A stretch of DNA of 17,338 nt from Bacteroidales bacterium (GCA_030526455.1 JAUNCU010000040.1:1-17338); one strand, 5' to 3'. Shown: positions 6,449 through 14,493, counted from the first letter of the stretch. Notes: generated by a model not told the origin, from the letters alone. A program made the numbers and translations.

Positions 6449-8158
6449 ATGAAACGTGTATTCTTCTCTCTTGCTGTGGGTGCGGTGCTGCTTGCCGCTG
6501 CGGTGGGCGCCGCTGCTGCCGACCGTTTTTCATGGCGGGGTGCCACTGTGTATTTTCTCATTACCGACCGTTTTGCCAATGGCGACAAGTCGAACGACGT
6601 GAATTATGGCCGTAAGGTGGACTATGGCAGCGAGCAGATGAATGCGGCCACTTTCCACGGCGGCGATCTGAAGGGGCTGCTGCAGAAGGCGCGCGAGGGC
6701 TATTTCACCCAGATGGGCGTGGACGTGGTGTGGATGACCGACGTGTATGAGCAACTGCACGGATGGATTGCGGGCTCGGGCGAAATCAACGATTTTCCCC
6801 ACTACGGCTACCACGGTTACTACCCGCTCGACTACACCCAGATGGATAAGAACTACGGCACCATTGAGGAGATGCGCCAACTGGTGAACACGCTTCACGC
6901 CCAGGGCATACGCGTGATGCTGGGCGCTAATCTTAACGACCCCGGCTGCCCCACCTATCTCGACGCAGTGCAATATGGCTTCGCCGACGCTTTCGGAATG
7001 GATGAAAAACAGGCCGTGGAACACCGCCGCGACCTTGACTACTACAAGTGGTACGGTGGCTGCGCGCAGTGGAACGACTGGTGGACGCGCGACTGGATTC
7101 GCATGGCCGACGAGGGCTGGGACCAGACCGACCCGCTGACGATGTCGCTCTACGCTCTTCCCGACGTGAAGACCGAGAAGACTGAAAGTGTGAAGATCCC
7201 CGCGTTCCTGAAGCGGAAGTGGAAACGCGAGGGCAAAAGCAACGACGCCTGGGTGAACCCCTCGGCCCGCGCGCTGCGCAACGACCACGACTGGGCACCC
7301 TCCGACTACATGGTGGCGTGGATTGCTTCGTGGGTTGAGGAATTTGGCATCGACGGCTTCCGATGCGACATTGTGGAATATTCCCACATGAACCGTTGGC
7401 GCCAACTCTACGACGCCTGCAACGTGGCGCTCGACAAGTGGCGCAAGGCACATCCCGAAGACCCCGCAGCGGTCTGGACCGACAAGATTTACCTCACGGG
7501 CGACTTCGACTACGCCTCGATCGACTACAAGAAGGACTATGCCGAGGCCGGATTCCAGAGTATGGTGAATTTCTATTTCCCCAAGCACGGCGACCTCGAC
7601 AACATCGTGTACACCTGGCAACAATATGCCGACAGCGTGGCCGCCCACACCGACTGGCACCCGTTCAGTTACCTCAACAATTCCTACAACCGCGAAACCG
7701 ACATGACCAACATCATCGATTGCGCCACCACACTGCTGCTCACCCCGGGTGTGGCACAGGTGTTTTATGGCGATGAAACCCGCCGTGGCCTCAGCGATGC
7801 GCGCTTCAATGTGGACAGCGACCAGGCATTTCGCAGCGACATGAATTGGAACAGCATCGACGAAAAGGTGCTCGACCACTTCCGCCGCCTGGGCACCATC
7901 CGCAAGCAGCACCCCGCCATCGCCACTGGTCGCCAAGCCACCATCGACGTGCACACCTGCGCACGCATTGCCGACGAAACGGTGATTCTACGCGTGAAGC
8001 CCAACCCCGAACGAGGCATCAACGTGAAAGGCTATTTCAATGACGGCGACGAGGTTACCGAACTCTACACCGGCGCAAAAACCGTGGTAAAAAACGGCAA
8101 GGCATCGTTCGCTGAATATAAAAACAACATCGCCGTAATCGCAAAGCAGAAGAAATGA
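6449..8158 (+). CDS. Secreted GH13 alpha-amylase-like protein with degenerate catalytic motifs
   Basis: The 569-residue protein starts with a clear signal peptide (basic MKR, hydrophobic core, cleavage near AAA-D at residue 24). It then follows the GH13 amylase barrel: VYFLITDRFANGD, the FHGGDLKGL segment, HGYYPLDYTQMDKNYGT, and near the end GVAQVFYGDET. By these motifs it resembles periplasmic MalS-type amylases. The four GH13 signature regions are unusual. Region II keeps R305 and the nucleophile D307 (GFRCDIVEY). Region I reads GANLND, so the usual Asp is G159 and the usual His is D164. Region III reads TGDFD, so the acid/base Glu appears to be D352. Region IV reads NNSYN, with S412-Y413 where HD is expected. 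Activity is therefore doubtful. No SusC/SusD partners lie in the window. The ATG at 6449 is preferred over an in-frame TTG at 6443. Confidence 0.85.
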   Translation: MKRVFFSLAVGAVLLAAAVGAAAADRFSWRGATVYFLITDRFANGDKSNDVNYGRKVDYGSEQMNAATFHGGDLKGLLQKAREGYFTQMGVDVVWMTDVYEQLHGWIAGSGEINDFPHYGYHGYYPLDYTQMDKNYGTIEEMRQLVNTLHAQGIRVMLGANLNDPGCPTYLDAVQYGFADAFGMDEKQAVEHRRDLDYYKWYGGCAQWNDWWTRDWIRMADEGWDQTDPLTMSLYALPDVKTEKTESVKIPAFLKRKWKREGKSNDAWVNPSARALRNDHDWAPSDYMVAWIASWVEEFGIDGFRCDIVEYSHMNRWRQLYDACNVALDKWRKAHPEDPAAVWTDKIYLTGDFDYASIDYKKDYAEAGFQSMVNFYFPKHGDLDNIVYTWQQYADSVAAHTDWHPFSYLNNSYNRETDMTNIIDCATTLLLTPGVAQVFYGDETRRGLSDARFNVDSDQAFRSDMNWNSIDEKVLDHFRRLGTIRKQHPAIATGRQATIDVHTCARIADETVILRVKPNPERGINVKGYFNDGDEVTELYTGAKTVVKNGKASFAEYKNNIAVIAKQKK

Positions 8159-8159
8159 T

Positions 8160-8195
8160 TTTTGGCTAAAGGGGACATGTCCTCTTTAGCCAAAA
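8160..8195. terminator. 36-bp palindrome after the amylase-like gene
   Basis: Arms TTTTGGCTAAAG (8160-8171) and CTTTAGCCAAAA (8184-8195) enclose GGGACATGTCCT. The whole 36 bases pair with a single G·T exception (8172 with 8183). It starts 2 bases after the amylase-like stop codon, so it may act as a terminator. Its design resembles the REP copies at 4909-6206. Confidence 0.65.
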
Positions 8196-8230
8196 CAAAA
8201 TTATAAATCGCTGATTATTAATACTAGTCT

Positions 8231-8275
8231 AAAAAAAGTTGTTATTAGGGTCAGACCCTGATTACAACTTTTTTT
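8231..8275. terminator. 45-bp palindrome with A-tract and T-tract, likely bidirectional terminator
   Basis: AAAAAAAGTTGT (8231-8242) pairs with ACAACTTTTTTT (8264-8275). The inner part, centred on 8253, pairs AGGGTC with GACCCT. Only two positions fail to pair by Watson-Crick rules: T8246 with G8260 and T8243 with T8263. The seven-T tail makes it a strong terminator candidate on the plus strand, and the seven-A head does the same on the minus strand. Confidence 0.65.
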
Positions 8276-8375
8276 GGTTTGATGCGCCATGTTCTGCTAT
8301 TGATGATGGGTGGGTGGGGTGGCGGTGATGGGCGGTGATTTGGTGGTGGGGCGAAAAAAAATATGGGCTAAAGTG

Positions 8376-8406
8376 TTTCTACTTGCGAGCAATTTTTGTA
8401 TTTTTG
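8376..8406 (+). promoter_or_regulatory. Promoter of the GSCFA–murF-alr operon
   Basis: TATTTTTG at 8399-8406 matches the TAnnTTTG -7 consensus. TTTC at 8376-8379, one base off the -33 TTTG, lies 19 bases before it. The GSCFA start codon follows 30 bases downstream. The preceding palindromes would isolate this promoter from upstream transcription. Confidence 0.55.
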
Positions 8407-8435
8407 TAGGTTGATAATTATACAATGTAAGAACG

Positions 8436-9416
8436 ATGGATTTTCGCACCACCATACACATTGCCGACAACCTGGGCATCATGCACCACAGCGACCGCAT
8501 GATGATGCTGGGTTCGTGCTTTAGCGACAACATAGGCGGCAAACTGCGCCAAGCGATGATCAACGTGTGCGTGAACCCCTTTGGCACGCTCTACAACCCG
8601 CTGAGCATTGCCGCAAGTGTGGACCGCATCATCGACAACACGCCCGAACGCGGCATCGACCTTTTCCAGGGCAGCGGCGTGTGGAACAGTTACAACTTCC
8701 ACTCGCGCTATTCGCTCGCCGACAAGGAAGCCACGCTCACGCGCATGAATGAGCAAATCGCCCACGCCCACGAGCACCTGCGCCAGTGCCACACGCTTAT
8801 CGTGACGCTGGGCACCGCCGTGGTGTATCGCCTCAAGGACACCGACCAGGTGGTGGCCAACTGCCACAAGGTGCCGCAGCACAATTTCTCGCGCCGCATG
8901 GCGAGCGTGGAGGAAATCACCGAGGTGCTCAGTGCCATGGTGGAGCGCCTGCACGAGTTCAACCCCTCGCTGCGCATCCTGTTCACGGTGAGCCCCATTC
9001 GCCACGTGGCCGACGGGCTGGAGGTGAACTCTCTGAGCAAGGCTACGCTGCGCGTGGCTATCGCCAACGTGAACCGCGCCTATCGCCACTTTACCTCCTA
9101 TTTCCCCGCCTACGAGATCGTGATGGACGACTTGCGCGACTACCGCTTCTACGCCGCCGACATGGTGCACCCCAGCGAGGTGGCCATAGGCTACATTTGG
9201 CAGACCTTCCAGGCGGCTTACTTCGACGACGCCTCGTCGCAAGCCATTGCCCGCTGCGAGCGCGTGATGAAGCGCCTCACCCATCGTCCCATGAGCGCCA
9301 ACCGCGAAATCATAGAGCGATTCAACGCCGACACGCGTGCCGTGGTGGCAAATCTGGTGAAGGAATACCCCTACATCACCAGCATCAAGGAAATCAACGA
9401 TCTAATTACTGAATAA
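8436..9416 (+). CDS. GSCFA-domain protein (predicted SGNH-type hydrolase)
   Basis: The 326-residue protein matches the GSCFA family of Bacteroidota and some other bacteria, thought to be related to SGNH/GDSL esterases. The signature reads LGSCFS at residues 25-30 with S27 as the likely nucleophile. FGTLYNPLSI (49-58), TLGTAVVY (124-131), VSPIRH (185-190) and the C-terminal ADMVHPSE follow. D242 and H245 sit where the SGNH D-x-x-H pair is expected. There is no signal peptide, so it should be cytoplasmic. The murF-alr start lies 17 bases after its stop, and this pairing is common in the phylum. That suggests a link with envelope precursor metabolism, but the substrate is unknown. Confidence 0.88.
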   Translation: MDFRTTIHIADNLGIMHHSDRMMMLGSCFSDNIGGKLRQAMINVCVNPFGTLYNPLSIAASVDRIIDNTPERGIDLFQGSGVWNSYNFHSRYSLADKEATLTRMNEQIAHAHEHLRQCHTLIVTLGTAVVYRLKDTDQVVANCHKVPQHNFSRRMASVEEITEVLSAMVERLHEFNPSLRILFTVSPIRHVADGLEVNSLSKATLRVAIANVNRAYRHFTSYFPAYEIVMDDLRDYRFYAADMVHPSEVAIGYIWQTFQAAYFDDASSQAIARCERVMKRLTHRPMSANREIIERFNADTRAVVANLVKEYPYITSIKEINDLITE

Positions 9417-9433
9417 GACTAAATGAAAAAAGT

Positions 9434-11920
9434 ATGAAATATGCAATCGCAGAAATAGCCGACATTCTTGGAGTTGACGCCCGCAGCATCAACCGCGAAG
9501 AAGCCATCGTGAGCCAGTTGCTCACCGACTCGCGTTCGCTCAACAATCCCGAGGAAACCATATTCTTCGCACTGAAGACCGCCAACAACGACGGCCACAA
9601 CTATATAGCGCCGCTCTACCAGAAGGGTGTGCGCAACTTTGTGGTGACACGCACCGACAATGTGACCCGCGAAATGCGCGATGCCAATTTCCTGGTGGTG
9701 CCCGACACCCTCGAGGCGCTCCAGGCACTCGCCACCAGCCACCGCCGCCGCTTCAACATTCCCGTGATAGGCATCACCGGCAGCCGCGGCAAGACCACGG
9801 TGAAAGAGTGGCTCAACCAGTTGCTGAGCGACGACTACAAGATCGTGCGCTCGCCCCGCAGTTACAATTCGCAGATAGGCGTGCCGCTCTCGCTGTGGGA
9901 CATCGACGTGAACACCACCCTCGCCATCATAGAGGCGGGCATCAGCACCACCGGCGAGATGGACAACCTGCAGGCTATGATTCGCCCCACCATAGGCGTG
10001 ATCACCAACATAGGCAGCGAGCACAACGACGGCTTTGCCTCGATGGACGAAAAGGCCCAGGAGAAGGCGAAGATTCTCAACAGTTGCGAAAGCATCGTCT
10101 ATCCCGCCGACGACCCGCTCGTGACCGCCACCATCGCGCCGCTGCTGGAGGTGGACGTGGCCCAGGAATATGCCTGGAGCACCTGCGACGAAACGCGCTC
10201 CATCGTGCTGAAAGACGTGGAGAAGGACGATAAGCAGAGCCGCATCACCTATAACTACGAAAGCACCGACCACACCTTCACGGTGCCTTTCACCGCCGAG
10301 CGCGACATCGAGAACGTGGTCACCTGCCTGGTGGTGATGACCATTCTGGGCATCAGCCACGAGGTGATCGCACAGCGCATGGCCACACTCACCCCAGTGG
10401 GCACACGCATCAATGTGATTGAAGGCGTGAACAACTGCACCATCATAGCCGACGGCTACACCAGCGACTACAACTCGCTCACCCCCGCACTCGACTTCAT
10501 GATTCGCCGCAGCAATCCCGCTCAGGCCAACACCGTGATTCTGAGCGACCTCATGCCCGAAGCCTTCAGCGCCGACGAACTCTACATACGCGTGAGCGAA
10601 CTGCTCAAGAGCAAGCACATCAAGCACCTCATAGGCATAGGCCCCGACATGTGTCGCTACGGCCGCTACTTCTCCAGCATCAACGCCCAGTTCTACGCTT
10701 CGGTGGCCGAATTCCTCGACAAGAAATCGGCGGGCGACTTCGAAGACGAAACCATCCTGGTGAAGGGTGCGCCCGAATTCGACTTCGACCAAATCCTCGA
10801 CCTGCTCGAGGTGAAGCAGCACCAGACTGTGGAGGAAGTCGACCTCAACGCCCTCGCCCACAACTTCAAGTTCTTCCGCTCCTTCCTCAAGCCCGAAACC
10901 AAGGCTGTGGGCATGGTGAAAGCCAGCGGCTACGGTGCAGGCAGTTACGAGATAGCCAAGACCCTGCAAGACGCCGGCTGCGACTACCTCGCCGTGGCTG
11001 TGCAAGACGAAGGCGTGGACCTGCGCAAGGCGGGCATCACCATGCCCATCATCGTGCTCAACCCCTCGGTGGTGAACTACAAGTCGATGTTTGCCCACCA
11101 CCTGGAGCCTGAAGTCTACAGCATCGAAGAATGTGAGGCGCTCATCAAGGAAGGCGCAAAATACGGCGCACGCGAATTCCCCGTGCACATCAAACTCGAC
11201 ACCGGCATGCACCGCCTCGGCTTCACCAAGGAGCAACTGCCAGCGCTCATCGCTCTGCTCAAGAGTCAGGACGTGATTAAGCCCGCGTCGATGTTCTCCC
11301 ACCTCTGCGTGGCCGACGAGCCCGAGCAGGACGCCTACACCCGCGAGCAATTCGCCTATTTCGAAGAATGCACTGCCATGGTGCAGGCCGAATTCAGCCA
11401 CTACATACTGCGCCACATCCTCAACACCACCGGCATCGTGCGCTTCCCCGAGAAGCAATACGACATGGTGCGCATAGGCATCGGCCTCTACGGCATCAAG
11501 ACCGTGACCGACCACTCCGAAGATGCCCTCAAGCCCGTGTCGTCGCTCCACTCGGTGATCATCTCCATCAAGGAGTGGCCAGCCGGCACCACCATAGGCT
11601 ACGGCCGCCACGGTGTGCTTGAGCGCCCATCGCGCATCGCCACCGTCACCATAGGCTACGCCGACGGCTTCGACCGCCACTTCGGGCGCGGCAACGCCCA
11701 CATGTGGGTGAACGGCACACTCTGCCCCACCGTGGGCAACGTGTGCATGGACGCTGTGATGATCGACGTGACCGACGCCCAGTGTGCCGTGGGCGACATC
11801 GTGGAAATCTTCGGCGAGCACATCCCCGTGGAAGCGCTCAGCGAAGTGCGCGGCACCATCCCCTACGAGATTCTCACCAGCGTTTCGCCCCGTGTGAAGC
11901 GCGTATATTATCGCGAATAA
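9434..11920 (+). CDS. murF-alr: Bifunctional UDP-MurNAc-tripeptide:D-Ala-D-Ala ligase / alanine racemase
   Basis: This 828-residue fusion joins two steps of peptidoglycan precursor synthesis in the cytoplasm. Residues 1 to about 455 are a MurF ligase with an ATP loop at G113-I-T-G-S-R-G-K120-T-T. Downstream are the Mur central-domain segment TNIGSEHNDGF and the C-terminal region DGYTSDYNSLTPALDFM. Residues from about 465 are a PLP-dependent alanine racemase. It begins VEEVDLNALAHNF, has the PLP lysine K496 in MVKASGYGAGS, the second catalytic base Y723 in TIGYGRHG, and the closing segment IGYADGF. Racemase output (D-Ala) feeds the D-Ala-D-Ala used by the ligase half. The fusion is characteristic of Bacteroidota and both halves look intact. 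It is probably cotranscribed with the GSCFA gene. Confidence 0.96.
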   Translation: MKYAIAEIADILGVDARSINREEAIVSQLLTDSRSLNNPEETIFFALKTANNDGHNYIAPLYQKGVRNFVVTRTDNVTREMRDANFLVVPDTLEALQALATSHRRRFNIPVIGITGSRGKTTVKEWLNQLLSDDYKIVRSPRSYNSQIGVPLSLWDIDVNTTLAIIEAGISTTGEMDNLQAMIRPTIGVITNIGSEHNDGFASMDEKAQEKAKILNSCESIVYPADDPLVTATIAPLLEVDVAQEYAWSTCDETRSIVLKDVEKDDKQSRITYNYESTDHTFTVPFTAERDIENVVTCLVVMTILGISHEVIAQRMATLTPVGTRINVIEGVNNCTIIADGYTSDYNSLTPALDFMIRRSNPAQANTVILSDLMPEAFSADELYIRVSELLKSKHIKHLIGIGPDMCRYGRYFSSINAQFYASVAEFLDKKSAGDFEDETILVKGAPEFDFDQILDLLEVKQHQTVEEVDLNALAHNFKFFRSFLKPETKAVGMVKASGYGAGSYEIAKTLQDAGCDYLAVAVQDEGVDLRKAGITMPIIVLNPSVVNYKSMFAHHLEPEVYSIEECEALIKEGAKYGAREFPVHIKLDTGMHRLGFTKEQLPALIALLKSQDVIKPASMFSHLCVADEPEQDAYTREQFAYFEECTAMVQAEFSHYILRHILNTTGIVRFPEKQYDMVRIGIGLYGIKTVTDHSEDALKPVSSLHSVIISIKEWPAGTTIGYGRHGVLERPSRIATVTIGYADGFDRHFGRGNAHMWVNGTLCPTVGNVCMDAVMIDVTDAQCAVGDIVEIFGEHIPVEALSEVRGTIPYEILTSVSPRVKRVYYRE

Positions 11921-11952
11921 CTAATCAACCCTTCTCTTATACACTTCAAATT

Positions 11953-13101
11953 ATGAAACTCAAAAGAATACTTCTCTCAGCCGCAGCATTGAGCGCCATG
12001 TGTGCCCAAGCCGCCACTTTCGAGGCTGCAGGCCTCTACTACACCACCACCGGCGCCAGCACCGTGAAGGTGGCACGCGTGCCAGCCGACTTGGCGCAGA
12101 CCGCCCCCTACAAGGGCGTGTACATCATCCCCGAGCAGGTGTACTACGATGGCGCCAACTACACCGTGAGCGCCATTGCCGACAGCGCCTTCTTCCAGTC
12201 GAAGGCCACCGAAGTGCAGGTGCCCAACACCGTCACCACCATCGGTGAATGCGCCTTCGCCTATGCTGCCGACCTCACCAGCGTTACGCTGCCGCTGAAA
12301 CTCAGCGCCGTGAGCAAGATGATGCTGGCGGGCACCAATGTGGTGAATGTGGCTGTGCCCGAAGGAGTGAAGAATATCGGTTGGGGCGCATTCCAGTCGT
12401 GTGGCATGCTCCACACCATGCTGCTGCCCTCCACCACCAAGAAGATTGAGGCCTACGGCTACAACAATTGCCACAACCTCTACGAAATCTACTGCGCCGC
12501 ACCCACAGCGCCCGAAGCCAGCGGATGGGCCATCTTCATAGGCCTGAGCGGCATCGACGTGATTGTGCCCGACGATGAAGCGGTGGAAAAATATGCCGCC
12601 AATGCCGTGTGGGGCGACGAAGCCACCTTCACGCTCTATCCCAGCGAGGAGGTTTCGATCACCATGAGCGGCGAACTCGAGCCCTACAACGACCACTACA
12701 TGCGCATAGCCCTGGGCAACAACCTGGCTTACCGCATCTATAAAGGAGAAGAACTCATCGCCCTCACCGCAGCCGACTATTATTACGTGCCCATCACTGC
12801 CGAAGGCGCCACCTACACCATCGTGCCCACCGACATGATGAACGATGCCGAGCCCACTGCGGTGGTGATTGAGCCTTCAGCCATCAACGACGTGATTGCC
12901 GACTACGCCCTGCCTAAGGTGTACGGCCGCGACGGCGCTATCCACATCCACGGCAACACCCATGGCCAGATGGTGACCGTGTTCGACATGTATGGCCGCC
13001 TGTGTTTCCGCCGTCACAGCAATGGCGACGAAGTGATTACCCTCGACCGCGGCATCTACGTGGTGCTCGTGGGCGACCACCCCACTAAAGTGCGCATATG
13101 A
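11953..13101 (+). CDS. Secreted BspA-like leucine-rich repeat protein with T9SS-like C-terminal domain
   Basis: The 382-residue protein has a signal peptide (MKLKRILLSAAALSAMCAQA, cleavage near residue 20). Residues of about 70-190 hold BspA/LRR_5-type repeats, seen as units such as VSAIADSAFFQSKATEVQVPN and VTTIGECAFAYAADLTSVTLP. A beta-rich middle region of unknown kind follows (about 215-310). The last 59 residues (324-382) run from GRDGAIHIHG through VTVFDMYGRLCF to LDRGIYVVLVGDHPTKVRI. This resembles a type A sorting domain of the type IX secretion system, so surface export is likely if the host has that system. The start at 11953 fits the signal peptide; the frame is open further upstream, but that part overlaps murF-alr. 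The stop overlaps the tadA start as ATGA. Confidence 0.8.
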   Translation: MKLKRILLSAAALSAMCAQAATFEAAGLYYTTTGASTVKVARVPADLAQTAPYKGVYIIPEQVYYDGANYTVSAIADSAFFQSKATEVQVPNTVTTIGECAFAYAADLTSVTLPLKLSAVSKMMLAGTNVVNVAVPEGVKNIGWGAFQSCGMLHTMLLPSTTKKIEAYGYNNCHNLYEIYCAAPTAPEASGWAIFIGLSGIDVIVPDDEAVEKYAANAVWGDEATFTLYPSEEVSITMSGELEPYNDHYMRIALGNNLAYRIYKGEELIALTAADYYYVPITAEGATYTIVPTDMMNDAEPTAVVIEPSAINDVIADYALPKVYGRDGAIHIHGNTHGQMVTVFDMYGRLCFRRHSNGDEVITLDRGIYVVLVGDHPTKVRI

Positions 13102-13541
13102 TCACGCCCGACGACGAGAAATACATGCGCATGGCGCTGCGTGAAGCCCAAGCCGCCTTCGATGCCGACGAGGTGCCCATCGGTGCCGTAATCGTGTGCC
13201 AAGGCCGCGTGATTGCGCGCGGACACAACCTCACCGAAACGCTCACCGACGTCACCGCCCATGCCGAGATGCAGGCCATCACATCGGCTGCCACCTATCT
13301 GGGCGGCAAATACCTGGTGGACTGCACGCTCTACGTGACGGTAGAGCCCTGCCTGATGTGTGCGGGCGCCCTGGGTTGGAGCCAAATCACGCGCATCGTG
13401 TATGGCTGCGCCGACGACAAGCGCGGCTTCCACACCTTCTGCGCCAAGCCATTCCACAAGCGCACAGCCGTGGAAGGCGGCGTGCTGGCCGAAGAATGCG
13501 CCGCACTCATGAGTGATTTCTTTAAGAGGAAGAGAAATTAG
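13098..13541 (+). CDS. tadA: tRNA adenosine(34) deaminase TadA
   Basis: This cytoplasmic zinc deaminase converts A34 to inosine in the anticodon of tRNA-Arg(ACG). The 147-residue protein has the full cytidine/adenosine deaminase signature: H55-A-E57 with E57 as proton shuttle, and P-C85-x-x-C88 as the other zinc ligands (VEPCLMCAGAL). The stretch SQITRIVYGCADDKRG matches TadA rather than a cytosine or guanine deaminase, though a guanine deaminase-like activity cannot be fully excluded from motifs. Its ATG (13098) overlaps the TGA of the LRR gene by four bases, which implies translational coupling with an unrelated secreted protein. The length is usual for the family. Confidence 0.9.
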   Translation: MITPDDEKYMRMALREAQAAFDADEVPIGAVIVCQGRVIARGHNLTETLTDVTAHAEMQAITSAATYLGGKYLVDCTLYVTVEPCLMCAGALGWSQITRIVYGCADDKRGFHTFCAKPFHKRTAVEGGVLAEECAALMSDFFKRKRN

Positions 13542-13559
13542 ATGTAAGAGGCTATCCCT

Positions 13560-13604
13560 CTAGAATCTCTAGAGCCACTAGAGTCACTAGCCCCACTAGC
13601 AAAA
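13560..13604. repeat. 9-bp CTAG-containing tandem array before the esterase gene
   Basis: CTAG occurs at 13560, 13569, 13578, 13587 and 13596, exactly 9 bases apart each time. The units read CTAGAATCT, CTAGAGCCA, CTAGAGTCA, CTAGCCCCA and CTAGCAAAA. A run of nine A residues and the esterase start codon at 13621 follow. CTAG is normally rare in bacterial DNA, so five in 40 bases stand out. The arrangement resembles the 8-bp array before ispH. Confidence 0.8.
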
Positions 13605-13620
13605 AAAAACATAAACCCCT

Positions 13621-14469
13621 ATGAACAAGTTATTTTCTACCTTAACTATTCTGCTGGCGAGCGCGCTGATGCTGGCGAGCGCTCAGCAAAACATCACCAC
13701 CAGCGTGGTGCCTGTGAAAGTGCAGACCGACACTGTGACGGTGATGAGCAAAAAGATGAACCGCGAAATTAAGGCGGTGGTGGTGAAGCCTCAACAGTAC
13801 TTCCACAACCCCACCGACAGTTTCCCCACCGTGTATGTGCTGCACGGCGCATGGGGCAGTTACCGCGACTGGCCCACCAAAAAGCAACTCGAACCCATCG
13901 CCACCCGCTATGGCGTGGTGATCGTGTGTCCCGACGGGCAGGACAGTTGGTACCTCGACTCGCCCATCGACCCGAAGATGCAATTCGAAACCTTCATCAG
14001 CCACGAACTGGTGGAATACGTCGACACCCATTACCCCACCTTCCGCTCGCCCAAGATGCGTGCCATCTGCGGCTTGAGCATGGGCGGTCACGGTGCGCTG
14101 TGGAACGCCTTCCGCCATCCTGAGGTGTTTGGCTCCTGCGGCAGCATGAGCGGCGGCGTGGACATCACCAAGTTCCCAAACAAGTGGAAAATCGACCTTC
14201 GCATCGGCAAATTCGAAACCCACCAGGATGCATGGGCTCAGCATGCCGTTATCAACCTCGTGCCAGCGCTTAAGCCAGGACAGAACATCATCATCGACGA
14301 CGGCTACGACGACTTCTTCTACGAAGTGAACTGCAACCTCCACAAGGCACTGCTGGAGAAGAAAATCCCCCACGACTTCATCATCCGCCCCGGCGGCCAC
14401 ACATGGGACTACTGGGTAAACGCCCTCGACTACCAAATGCTCTTCTTCTCAAAAGCATTCTGCAAATAA
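13621..14469 (+). CDS. Secreted alpha/beta-hydrolase, esterase D / tributyrin esterase family
   Basis: The 282-residue protein begins with a signal peptide (MNKLFSTLTILLASALMLASA, cleavage near residue 21), so it acts in the periplasm or outside. The remainder fits the PF00756 esterase family, which includes S-formylglutathione hydrolases, feruloyl esterases and tributyrin esterases. An oxyanion segment YVLHGAWGSYRDW (72-84) is followed by the nucleophile elbow G-L-S153-M-G-G. The acid is probably D230 or D231 (IDDGYDDFF), and the base is H260 (GGHTWDYW). The triad is complete, so it should be active on an ester, possibly a carbohydrate-linked acetyl or feruloyl group. No carbohydrate-binding domain or neighbouring glycanase is seen in this block. 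Confidence 0.87.
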   Translation: MNKLFSTLTILLASALMLASAQQNITTSVVPVKVQTDTVTVMSKKMNREIKAVVVKPQQYFHNPTDSFPTVYVLHGAWGSYRDWPTKKQLEPIATRYGVVIVCPDGQDSWYLDSPIDPKMQFETFISHELVEYVDTHYPTFRSPKMRAICGLSMGGHGALWNAFRHPEVFGSCGSMSGGVDITKFPNKWKIDLRIGKFETHQDAWAQHAVINLVPALKPGQNIIIDDGYDDFFYEVNCNLHKALLEKKIPHDFIIRPGGHTWDYWVNALDYQMLFFSKAFCK

Positions 14470-14493
14470 CTCACATTATATAACACAAGCGCA

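Noticed and set aside
6530..7954. 474-codon open frame on the minus strand
   Set aside because: Antisense shadow of the amylase-like gene, with the same His/Val-rich composition and no recognisable motif.
6449..8158. Part of a Sus-type starch utilisation locus
   Set aside because: No SusC, SusD or SusE-like gene, regulator or second glycosidase lies in the window, and the catalytic residues are degenerate.
9419..11821. 800-codon open frame on the minus strand
   Set aside because: It lies wholly antisense to murF-alr, whose motifs are complete. The antisense protein is rich in His, Val and Gly with no domain, as expected from GC-biased third positions.
11704..11952. In-frame extension of the LRR protein into murF-alr
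   Set aside because: The ATG at 11953 gives a clean signal peptide; the extension is a shadow of the racemase coding sequence.
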